From: Chitinophaga pinensis
GTDB lineage: Bacteria; Bacteroidota; Bacteroidia; UKL13-3
Assembly (NCBI GenBank): GCA_945876985.1
Contig: CAMCQX010000084.1
Span: 1-7,027, forward strand
DNA: 7,027 nt
Direction: 5' to 3'
Numbering within the stretch: the stretch's first letter is position 1; the number at the start of each line of letters is the position of its first letter. The notes beneath the pieces were generated by a model. The model saw only the letters and a list, made by a program, of their open reading frames with translations. It searched no databases and was not told where the DNA came from. This document shows positions 1 through 6,361 of this stretch, in pieces. Position numbers and translations under genes: made by a program.

Positions 1-548
1 GCTCCATCCCAACCTAATAAGGTATAATAAGTACCTTTTTGAGTTTGAGTTTTTATGATTTTATAATAAATAGCACCAAACCAATGATCGGCATCTGTTT
101 CGGCATAAAACACATTTTCAATGCTATCACTTCTATCAATTAAAGGAAAAAAATCAGGCATGTTATACACCTTTTTTTCTCGCTTTATTTTATTGGGATT
201 CATTTGAATAACCCCAAAATTCCTGAAATGTTCATCATCGCTTGCCACGTTCCAAGTCATTATTCTAAAATAATCATCAGGTGAAACAATGATGGAAATA
301 TTTTTTAAAGAATCAAAATTATAGAAATAGGAGTTATTGGTTTTTAAAGTTCTAGCAAGGGTTCTAATAAAGTTTTTACCACTGCTTATCCTAGTCATTT
401 CATCTAAACTAGTAACCATTTTTTGTGCCAAACCATTCAACCTAATTTCAGCATCCATTAAGGTATCACGTGTAAGTGAATCTAATTTTTGTGCTTTAGT
501 TGTATTGGTTAAACACACTAAACATATTATAAAAATTATATATTTCAT
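1..548 (-). CDS. Secreted protein of unknown function, 3' end beyond the window
   Basis: The reading frame starts at ATG 546-548 and stays open to the left edge, giving 182 complete codons. Residues 1-19 form a short signal peptide: MKY, a hydrophobic stretch IIFIICLVCL, then a small-residue end before Gln20 (TKAQ). The protein therefore probably leaves the cytoplasm. The mature part has no repeats, membrane helix or catalytic motif that I recognise. It is rich in Asp, Ile and aromatic residues, and the visible end reads YYTLLGWDG. I recall uncharacterised Bacteroidota proteins with a similar ending, but I cannot name a family or function. The start is favoured because the signal peptide begins immediately there. 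The gene lies 60 bp downstream of the proline dehydrogenase gene on the same strand. It could be read through from it, as no terminator-like hairpin is visible between them. No exact TAnnTTTG promoter was found in the gap. Confidence 0.82.
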   Translation of the reverse strand, partial: MKYIIFIICLVCLTNTTKAQKLDSLTRDTLMDAEIRLNGLAQKMVTSLDEMTRISSGKNFIRTLARTLKTNNSYFYNFDSLKNISIIVSPDDYFRIMTWNVASDDEHFRNFGVIQMNPNKIKREKKVYNMPDFFPLIDRSDSIENVFYAETDADHWFGAIYYKIIKTQTQKGTYYTLLGWDG

Positions 549-608
549 AGTTTAGCAATTAAACGAATTATTTTCAGTTTTATGATTGATTTTTTTTCGA
601 TTTAAAGA

Positions 609-1790
609 TTATAAAGCTCTTCTTGCTTTTTCTTTTAAAATTAAATTCAATTCTCTTCCAGTTTGTCCTTTTACACTGGTGTTCTCTGCAGCACGTCTAA
701 ATAAGTAGGGCATTACATCTTTCACCGGACCGTAAGGCAAATATTTGGCAACATTATAACCAGCATTTGCCATGTTATAACTTAAGTTATCGCTCATGCC
801 ATATAATTGACTAAAGTAAATTCTTTTGTCATTTATTTCAATGTTGTTATCAAGCATCATTTGTGCTAAAGTAATGCTACTTTTTTCATTATGTGTGCCA
901 GCGCAAATACTAATTCTATTGATATTTTCTAAACAAAATCCCAATGCATGGTCATAATCTATATCGGTATTTTCTTTACTCTTTTGAATAGGATCGGTAT
1001 AGTTTAATTCAGCAGCTCTTGCTCTTTCTTTTTCCATATAAGCTCCTCTTACCAGTTTTATTCCTAAGAAGTAATTGTTAGCAACTGCATGGTTAAAACT
1101 ATCCTTTAAAAACGATAATCTATCATGACGATAAAGTTGAATGGTGTTATAAACAATGGCTTCGTTTTTATTGAATTTTACCATCATTTCAGTTGCCATT
1201 TGATCAATAGGATTTTGAATCCAAGTTTCTTCGGCATCAATAAATATTTTAACATTATTTTCAAAAGCAGTATTACAAATTTTTTCAATCCTGGCTTTTA
1301 CTTTTTCAAATTCTATTATTTCATTTTCGCTTAAAGTGATATTACTGTTTATTTTTTCAAGCAATGCTAAACGTGCTAAACCAGTAACTTTAAATACACA
1401 AAAAGGAATTTTACTGTTTCCTTTTGCTTTATGAATGGTATCAATGGTTTCGTTGCAAGTATTTTCAAAATCTGACTCCGCTTCTTTTCCTTCTACTGAA
1501 TAATCTAAAATGGTACCAATATGGTATTTGTCAAGCGTATCAATTGCTTTTTCACATTCAGTAATATTTTCCCCACCAACAAATTGCTGGTAAACAGTAT
1601 GCTTAATTAATGATTTTATGGGCAAATGTAAGGCAAAAGCAGTTTCTATTAAAGGAGTTCCCATTTTAACTAACCAATTTATTCCTATTGCTTTAAATAG
1701 AAAATAAGAATTGCGTAATTCTGAATTTGTTTTTGCTTTAAAAGCAATTTCAGTATTTGAAAAGTCGAGTTTTAATATTTTATTTGTCAT
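609..1790 (-). CDS. Proline dehydrogenase (stand-alone PRODH)
   Basis: This FAD enzyme oxidises L-proline to pyrroline-5-carboxylate and passes electrons to the membrane quinone pool. It catalyses the first step of proline breakdown. The 393-residue protein is a single PRODH barrel with no P5C dehydrogenase domain, unlike the long bifunctional PutA proteins. Visible family motifs are LDYSVEGKE (95-103), KVTGLARL (134-141), IDAEE (184-188), KLVRGAYM (245-252, Lys245) and YLPYGP (350-355). The Arg365-Arg366 pair follows, in PYLFRRAAEN. Tyr350 and Arg365/366 match by spacing the substrate carboxylate residues Tyr540, Arg555 and Arg556 of E. coli PutA. The VRGAYMEKERARA and YGPVxxVxPYLxRRAxEN segments resemble mitochondrial PRODH more than the PutA barrel. 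The gene reads divergently from aroB across about 75 bp. No P5C dehydrogenase gene is in the window. The gene symbol is left blank because putA would imply the fused form. Confidence 0.95.
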   Translation of the reverse strand: MTNKILKLDFSNTEIAFKAKTNSELRNSYFLFKAIGINWLVKMGTPLIETAFALHLPIKSLIKHTVYQQFVGGENITECEKAIDTLDKYHIGTILDYSVEGKEAESDFENTCNETIDTIHKAKGNSKIPFCVFKVTGLARLALLEKINSNITLSENEIIEFEKVKARIEKICNTAFENNVKIFIDAEETWIQNPIDQMATEMMVKFNKNEAIVYNTIQLYRHDRLSFLKDSFNHAVANNYFLGIKLVRGAYMEKERARAAELNYTDPIQKSKENTDIDYDHALGFCLENINRISICAGTHNEKSSITLAQMMLDNNIEINDKRIYFSQLYGMSDNLSYNMANAGYNVAKYLPYGPVKDVMPYLFRRAAENTSVKGQTGRELNLILKEKARRAL

Positions 1791-1865
1791 AATAATGCTT
1801 CTAATATATTGTTTAATTTAGCAGCGCAATAATAAGTTATTACCAACATTGTTTTTGTGATATTG
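1791..1865. promoter_or_regulatory. Divergent intergenic region between the proline dehydrogenase gene and aroB
   Basis: This 75-bp gap must hold the 5' ends of two divergent transcripts unless the promoters lie inside the genes. I found no exact TAnnTTTG element on either strand. The nearest for the minus-strand gene is TATTATTG (1834 to 1827, one mismatch), without a TTG at a suitable distance. For aroB there is TTG at 1809-1811, then 21 nt, then TAAGTTAT at 1833-1840, with two mismatches. The promoter role comes from the gene layout, not from a clear motif. No operator-like inverted repeat beyond short AT palindromes is visible. Confidence 0.4.
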
Positions 1866-2936
1866 ATGAAAGTTATTTACGATAAAAGTTATAAAGTTTT
1901 TTTTGGAGAAAATGTGTTAAACCATTTGGCTCAAACAATTATAAATAAGGCATATAGCAATGTTTTTGTTTTAGTAGACGAAAATACTGAAAAACATTGC
2001 TTGCCTTTGCTAAAGCCATATTTAGAAAATTTTACATTGATAAAAATTTCAAGTGGTGAAATTTATAAAAATTTACAAACTGCCAATATTATTTGGGATA
2101 ATTTACAGCAACATTCTGCCAATAGAAACGCTGTATTACTTAATTTAGGTGGTGGAACATTAAGCGATATTGGTGGTTTTTGCGCTGCAACTTTTAAAAG
2201 AGGAATTGATTTTATAAATATCCCAACCACACTTTTATCAATGGTTGACGCATCAATAGGAGGGAAGCAGGGAATTGATTTAAATAACTACAAGAATATA
2301 ATTGGCGTATTTCAACATCCTGAACAAATATTTATATACCCAGAATTTTTGAAGTCCCTTCCCAATAATGAAAAAAGAAATGGTTTAGCAGAAATGATCA
2401 AACATGCGTTAATTAATGATGATAAGCTTTTCCATAAAATTATTGCTACCAATCAAATAGATACTGAACAACTAGAAAAGTGGATTGAAAAATCAGCTAA
2501 AATAAAAGTAAAAATTGTAAATAAAGATCCGTTTGAAAAGGATTTGAGAAAAATGCTCAACTTTGGTCACACCGTTGGACATGCCGTAGAAACTTTTAGT
2601 TTAATGAACGATACAGAACCTTTGAAACATGGAGAAGCAGTAGCCATTGGAATTATTTGTGAATCTTATTTATCCCATAAAAGCCATAAGTTAAGTAAAG
2701 AAGAATTTGACCTAATTGTTAAATTTGTTTTTAAAAATTTTGATAAATATATTTCTAATTGGAATAATAAAGAGCTTTTAAAAATAATGCATAATGATAA
2801 GAAGAATATCAATTCTGAAATTAATTTTACTTTACTTAAAAAAATTGGTAAGGCAAAAATTGATTGTTATTGTAGCATTGACTTAATTATTGAATCATTG
2901 GAATTTTATAAAAATTTTGTGCCGACAAAAAGCTAA
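1866..2936 (+). CDS. aroB: 3-Dehydroquinate synthase
   Basis: AroB converts DAHP to 3-dehydroquinate, the second step of the shikimate pathway, in the cytoplasm with NAD and a divalent metal (Zn or Co). The protein is 356 residues, a normal length for the family. The NAD-binding loop GGGTLSDIGGF is at 95-105, followed by IPTTLLSMVDASIGGK (119-134), a hallmark of the family. Metal ligands expected from the family are present: Glu176 in GLAEMIKHA, His235 in NFGHTVGHAVE and His255 in LKHGEAVAIG. I chose ATG 1866 because the protein then starts MKVIYDKSYKVFFGE, close to the usual family N-terminus. An in-frame GTG at 1857 would add only MIL. No Shine-Dalgarno sequence separates the options. aroA follows after 3 bp, so the two are almost certainly cotranscribed and probably translationally coupled. 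Confidence 0.97.
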   Translation: MKVIYDKSYKVFFGENVLNHLAQTIINKAYSNVFVLVDENTEKHCLPLLKPYLENFTLIKISSGEIYKNLQTANIIWDNLQQHSANRNAVLLNLGGGTLSDIGGFCAATFKRGIDFINIPTTLLSMVDASIGGKQGIDLNNYKNIIGVFQHPEQIFIYPEFLKSLPNNEKRNGLAEMIKHALINDDKLFHKIIATNQIDTEQLEKWIEKSAKIKVKIVNKDPFEKDLRKMLNFGHTVGHAVETFSLMNDTEPLKHGEAVAIGIICESYLSHKSHKLSKEEFDLIVKFVFKNFDKYISNWNNKELLKIMHNDKKNINSEINFTLLKKIGKAKIDCYCSIDLIIESLEFYKNFVPTKS

Positions 2937-2939
2937 ACG

Positions 2940-4175
2940 ATGAACGCTTTATTTTACACAAAAAATAATTTTAAAAAGGTAACCATTCATTTACCTGCTT
3001 CCAAAAGTATCAGTAATAGGGCTTTAATTTTAAATGCTTTATTGAATAATAAAATAGTTTTAAACCAACTTTCATTGGCCGATGATACGCAATTAATGCT
3101 TTCGGTTTTATCGAATGAAAACCATGAAGTAAATTTAGATAATGCCGGTACTTGTATGCGTTTTTTAACCGCATATTTTGCTTGTAAAGCAAACAAAAAT
3201 ACAAGTTTGTTATGCAGCGAAAGAATGAAACAAAGACCTATAAAAGGATTGGTTAATGCATTGATCAATTTAGGGGCGGAAATCAGTTATTTAGTAAATG
3301 AAAATTACCCACCTTTAAAAATTGTAGGAAAAAAACTAAGAGGAAATTCAATCAACATTGACGCTTCTGAAAGTAGCCAATTCATTACCGCTTTAATGTT
3401 AATTGCTCCATTTGTTGAAAATGGAATAACCATTCATTTAACAGGTAAAATTGCCTCATTTGATTATATAAAAATGACTGCTTTGCTCATGAATGAATTT
3501 GGGATTTCTGTAAAATTAACTGATAATTCAATAGCAATAAAACCCTATCAAAATGAACCGATTATTGCTGATTTCACCATTGAAAAAGATTGGAGTAGTG
3601 CAGCATTTTGGTATTTAATAGCAGCTTTAAATCCCGAACTTTCCATCCATTTAATTGGCTTATCCAAAACCAGCATTCAAGGTGATCATATTACTTTTAA
3701 AGTTTTTGAAAAATTAGGTGTTTCCACAACAGAAACCTCAGATGGTTTAGTAATTTTTAAAGAAAAAATTGCTGAAGATTTTCTCGAATTTGACTTGATA
3801 AATGCAATAGACCTTGCTCCAGCTTTATGTGTGGCATGTGCTGCTTTAAATATAAATGCAACTATTTCAGGTTTGCAAAATTTGAAAATTAAAGAAAGTA
3901 ATCGCTTATTGGCAATTGTAACCGAATTGAATAAATTTGGATATGATGTAAGTAATTCGGATGATAAAATCATGATAAAGCAAACTAATAACATTGATTA
4001 TAACCAATCAATACTTATTAATACTTATAACGACCATAGAATGGCAATGGCTTTTGCGCCTCTTGCCATGCTGTTTAATCAATTGAAAATTGACGATACA
4101 ACAGTGGTATCAAAGTCGTATCCTCATTTTTTTAACGATTTAGAATTAGTTGGAATTACTATAAAAAATATTTAG
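2940..4175 (+). CDS. aroA: 5-Enolpyruvylshikimate-3-phosphate synthase (EPSP synthase)
   Basis: AroA transfers the enolpyruvyl group of PEP to shikimate-3-phosphate, step six of the shikimate pathway. The protein has 411 residues, slightly shorter than the 427 of E. coli AroA. Active-site residues by motif are Lys22, Ser23 and Arg27 in PASKSISNR, with the same numbers as in E. coli. Others are NAGTCMRF (68-75), RMKQRP (95-100, Arg99), SSQ (145-147), Asp291 in IDLAPAL, Lys318-Glu319 in KIKESNRL, His366-Arg367 in YNDHRMAM and Lys392 in SKSYPHFF. Asp291 and Glu319 correspond to E. coli Asp313 and Glu341. The Gly of the GT motif (Gly70, E. coli Gly96) is kept, but Phe75 replaces the Pro101 of E. 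coli. The start at ATG 2940, 3 bp after the aroB stop, fits an operon. The stop codon directly abuts the stop of the convergent LysM gene. Confidence 0.97.
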   Translation: MNALFYTKNNFKKVTIHLPASKSISNRALILNALLNNKIVLNQLSLADDTQLMLSVLSNENHEVNLDNAGTCMRFLTAYFACKANKNTSLLCSERMKQRPIKGLVNALINLGAEISYLVNENYPPLKIVGKKLRGNSINIDASESSQFITALMLIAPFVENGITIHLTGKIASFDYIKMTALLMNEFGISVKLTDNSIAIKPYQNEPIIADFTIEKDWSSAAFWYLIAALNPELSIHLIGLSKTSIQGDHITFKVFEKLGVSTTETSDGLVIFKEKIAEDFLEFDLINAIDLAPALCVACAALNINATISGLQNLKIKESNRLLAIVTELNKFGYDVSNSDDKIMIKQTNNIDYNQSILINTYNDHRMAMAFAPLAMLFNQLKIDDTTVVSKSYPHFFNDLELVGITIKNI

Positions 4176-5201
4176 TTATTCAAATTTACTATAACTTATT
4201 AATACATTAGTAAGACTACTATTAAATGCCAATTCCTCCGCAGTGTGTTTATCAATTTGTAAAATTACATCTACATTTGAATTTACTAAAACGCTTGTAA
4301 CCCTAACATATATTTCCTTGTAATTTTCGGTACTTGTTAAAAGTAACAATGTTCCAATAGGTGCATTTTTATGTGCTATTCCCATAAAATTTTCTTCAGT
4401 TAGAAAACAAAGTCCTTTTTCTTCCACAAATTTAATACTGGCTAATTTATCAGTATTCTTTATTTGTTTATTAGATTCAGTACTCATTGAATTTGATAAT
4501 AAATAAGGCTTATAAGCGCCATTAAATTTTACTATTAACTCTTGACCTACTCTTATTTTTTTTTGAGTTAAATTATTCCAATTTGCAATATCACTGATTG
4601 AAATTTTATATTTTTTAGCAACAAATTCAATAGTTTCACCAATTAAAACAATATGAGTTAAACCATCTTTAGTTTTTCCTACATTTGAATTTGATTCATT
4701 TAATACTTTCGCATTTAATTCTTTGGTTAAACCATCAGTTGTTTGTATTGCATTGTCTTCTGAAACTATTGTTTTTTCTGTTAATGGATTACCCAAATAA
4801 TATTTTTTTACGGCTTTACTTTTATTAGTTTTTGTTGCTTTAGTTTTTGTTAGTGCCAAAACCGTTTTGTCTTCAATTGGTTTAATATCTTTATTAATTT
4901 TATTTGAAGCAGTATCATTTAATGTATTTTCATTTAACACATTTTTAGTAGATTTTTTTATTGGAACTTTTAAAGTAACCACATTTTTTAAACTTCCATT
5001 TGCTTGTTCATTTGCATCAATTAATGACCGTTCAGTTATACCAGATTTTTCGGCAATACTTGCCCATGTTTCACCTGCTTTTATAATATAAATTAAGTAT
5101 TTTTTGCCTCCAATTATTCTTATTTCACTATTAACTGTTTGTGCTTTTGCAATATTTATAATAAAAAATAGTACAGCAAATATGGTTAGTAAATGTTTCA
5201 T
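4176..5201 (-). CDS. Secreted LysM protein with C-terminal RlpA-like double-psi barrel domain
   Basis: This is probably a periplasmic cell-wall-binding protein; its exact role is unknown. The 341-residue product starts with a signal peptide (MKHLLTIFAVLFFIINIAKA, cleavage before Gln21). A first LysM domain spans about 35-81 (YLIYIIKAGETWASIAEKSG) and a second about 182-226 (THIVLIGETIEFVAKKYKI, then RVGQELIV). Between them is a polar Asn/Lys/Thr-rich linker with a basic stretch at 118-133. The C-terminus (about 259-340) resembles the double-psi barrel of RlpA: EKGLCFL, AHKNAPIGTLLLLTS, YVRV. His277 fits the RlpA catalytic His, but Ser303 sits where RlpA has its catalytic Asp, so lytic transglycosylase activity is doubtful. 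LysM domains commonly bind N-acetylglucosamine-containing glycan. A longer frame from ATG 5252 exists. ATG 5201 is preferred because the signal peptide begins there and an exact Bacteroidota -7 box lies inside the extension. The gene probably forms its own transcript. Confidence 0.88.
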   Translation of the reverse strand: MKHLLTIFAVLFFIINIAKAQTVNSEIRIIGGKKYLIYIIKAGETWASIAEKSGITERSLIDANEQANGSLKNVVTLKVPIKKSTKNVLNENTLNDTASNKINKDIKPIEDKTVLALTKTKATKTNKSKAVKKYYLGNPLTEKTIVSEDNAIQTTDGLTKELNAKVLNESNSNVGKTKDGLTHIVLIGETIEFVAKKYKISISDIANWNNLTQKKIRVGQELIVKFNGAYKPYLLSNSMSTESNKQIKNTDKLASIKFVEEKGLCFLTEENFMGIAHKNAPIGTLLLLTSTENYKEIYVRVTSVLVNSNVDVILQIDKHTAEELAFNSSLTNVLISYSKFE

Positions 5202-5224
5202 TTTACATTGAATTAATTTTGTAT

Positions 5225-5252
5225 CAAAAATAGTGTAATTATTCATAATCAA
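5225..5252 (-). promoter_or_regulatory. Bacteroidota-type promoter for the LysM gene
   Basis: Read on the minus strand, TTG (5252-5250) is followed by 17 nt and then TATTTTTG (5232-5225). The latter is an exact match to the -7 consensus TAnnTTTG used by the primary sigma factor of Bacteroidota. The 17-nt spacing is at the short end of that reported for the group. Transcription would begin a few bases downstream, leaving a leader of roughly 15-20 nt before ATG 5201. A start at 5252 would lie upstream of this transcript, which supports the shorter protein. Short motifs can occur by chance in AT-rich DNA, so the evidence is moderate. Confidence 0.6.
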
Positions 5253-5294
5253 TAAAGTTATTTAAGCAATTTAATGGCAAAAATTGTGGATTGT

Positions 5295-6352
5295 CTAATT
5301 TGAGATGTTTTTATCAATTAGTTGATGATACAGTTTTAAGTAGTTCTGTGCCATGAATGTTTCAGTGAAATTATTCATGTACTTTCCAAATGCTTTTTTT
5401 ACTAATTCATTGCTATTTGCCAATGAAAATTCAATTGCATTGTTCAACGATTCAATATTGTCTAATTCAAAAAATGATAATTCATCTTTTTCAAAAAGCT
5501 CAGTAAAACTAATAATATCGGAACATACAACGGGTGTTTTAGATGCTACAGCTTCTAGTAATGCCAAACTTACTCCTTCACTTCTTGATGGTGCCAAGTA
5601 AATATCAAAATAGGGTAAATAGTCAGTTGATTGTTTTCTAAATCCTGCAAAAAATAGTCGCTCACTTACATTTAATTGTTTGGCTAATTCCAATAAATTT
5701 TCCTTTTCTGTTCCATCTCCAATCAATACAAATGCTAAATTCGGATTAATGGCCAATACTTTAATGATTTGTTCTAATCCTTTTCTGGCATCATATTTTG
5801 CCATTGATCCAAGTACAATGTATTTACTTTTTAATGCTTGTATTTTTTGTAAATCATCACTATTTATATCGTTATTGATTGTTGGAATATTTACGCCATT
5901 ATAAATATTTGAAATGGAGGGATGAATTTTTTCTTGTTATAATAATCCTTCATTCCTTTACTCAAACAAACAATATGGTTTAATTTATAAATTCTAAATA
6001 GCCATAATTTTTTAATGATAAATGAAATGACTGCGTTGTGTGTATATTTAAAATTTTGAAATATGTATTGATGAAAAGTAGTTACAGTTTTGGTGTATAA
6101 ACTTGCTTGATGATAAATTAAATACAAATCGGGTCTCATCATATGCGAATGAATGACATCAAATTCTCTGAAATTTATATTTTCAAAAAAACTTATTTTT
6201 ACTGTTTTACAATCAAATGGCAGGTGTTCAATTTTATCTAAATAAAAAACAGTAAAATCTACTTCATGTTTTAAATTTTCTACTATTTTGTGTGCCACAA
6301 AAATGGGACCTGTTCGGGCTAATGATGGTAATAAAATAGCTACTTTCAGCAT
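5295..6352 (-). pseudogene. GT4-type glycosyltransferase, frame broken by a one-base shift
   Basis: This is a group 1 (GT4-like, GT-B fold) glycosyltransferase of unknown acceptor, probably making a surface glycan. The 5' frame runs from ATG 6352 to a stop at 5891 (153 codons). The 3' frame continues from the A-run to the stop at 5295. At the coding-strand run of six A (5932-5927), one extra A joins the frames into a 352-residue protein of normal length. The restored protein has the N-terminal MLKVAILLPSLARTG, HSHMMRPD (68-75), CLSKGM (129-134), then IHPSISNIYNGVNIP (143-157), just past the shift. The donor-binding domain follows with GSMAKYDARKG (182-192, Lys191), FVLIGDG and SRSEGVSLALLE. 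That last motif holds the EX7E pair Glu259/Glu267. No other stop or lost motif is seen, so the damage is recent or a sequencing error. The gene starts 9 bp after the GT2 gene, suggesting one operon. A downstream ATG at 5804 would give only the C-terminal domain. Confidence 0.88.
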
Positions 6353-6361
6353 GCTGTATAA

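Noticed and set aside
337..555. Plus-strand open frame of 72 codons
   Set aside because: It is antisense to the secreted protein at 1-548, whose frame has a signal peptide and protein-like composition. The plus-strand product is a hydrophobic artefact of AT-rich complement.
549..608. Promoter or terminator between the PRODH gene and the secreted-protein gene
   Set aside because: No exact TAnnTTTG and no GC-containing hairpin could be found on the minus strand, so nothing is annotated.
1857..1865. GTG at 1857 as the aroB start
   Set aside because: It adds only three residues, with no ribosome-binding support. ATG 1866 gives the usual N-terminus.
2987..3268. Minus-strand open frames inside aroA (also at 3010-3204 and 3686-3994)
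   Set aside because: They overlap a motif-verified aroA and show no motif, start signal or domain of their own.
4867..5091. Plus-strand open frames opposite the LysM gene and the GT4 gene (also 5353-5601 and 5680-5904), and opposite the PRODH gene (1125-1334)
   Set aside because: All are shadows of well-supported minus-strand coding sequence.
5202..5252. Longer LysM gene start at ATG 5252
   Set aside because: It would put 17 polar residues before an ideal signal peptide, and the likely promoter lies inside the extension.
5267..5286. Stem-loop CAATTT / AAATTG downstream of the GT4 stop as a terminator
   Set aside because: The stem is six mostly AT pairs with an eight-base loop and no following T-run, which is expected by chance in such AT-rich DNA.
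5927..5932. Programmed frameshifting as the main explanation for the split GT4 gene
   Set aside because: The heptamer G-AAA-AAA lacks the ideal X-XXY-YYZ form, the run is only six bases, and no stimulating hairpin is evident. Indel or sequencing error is simpler.
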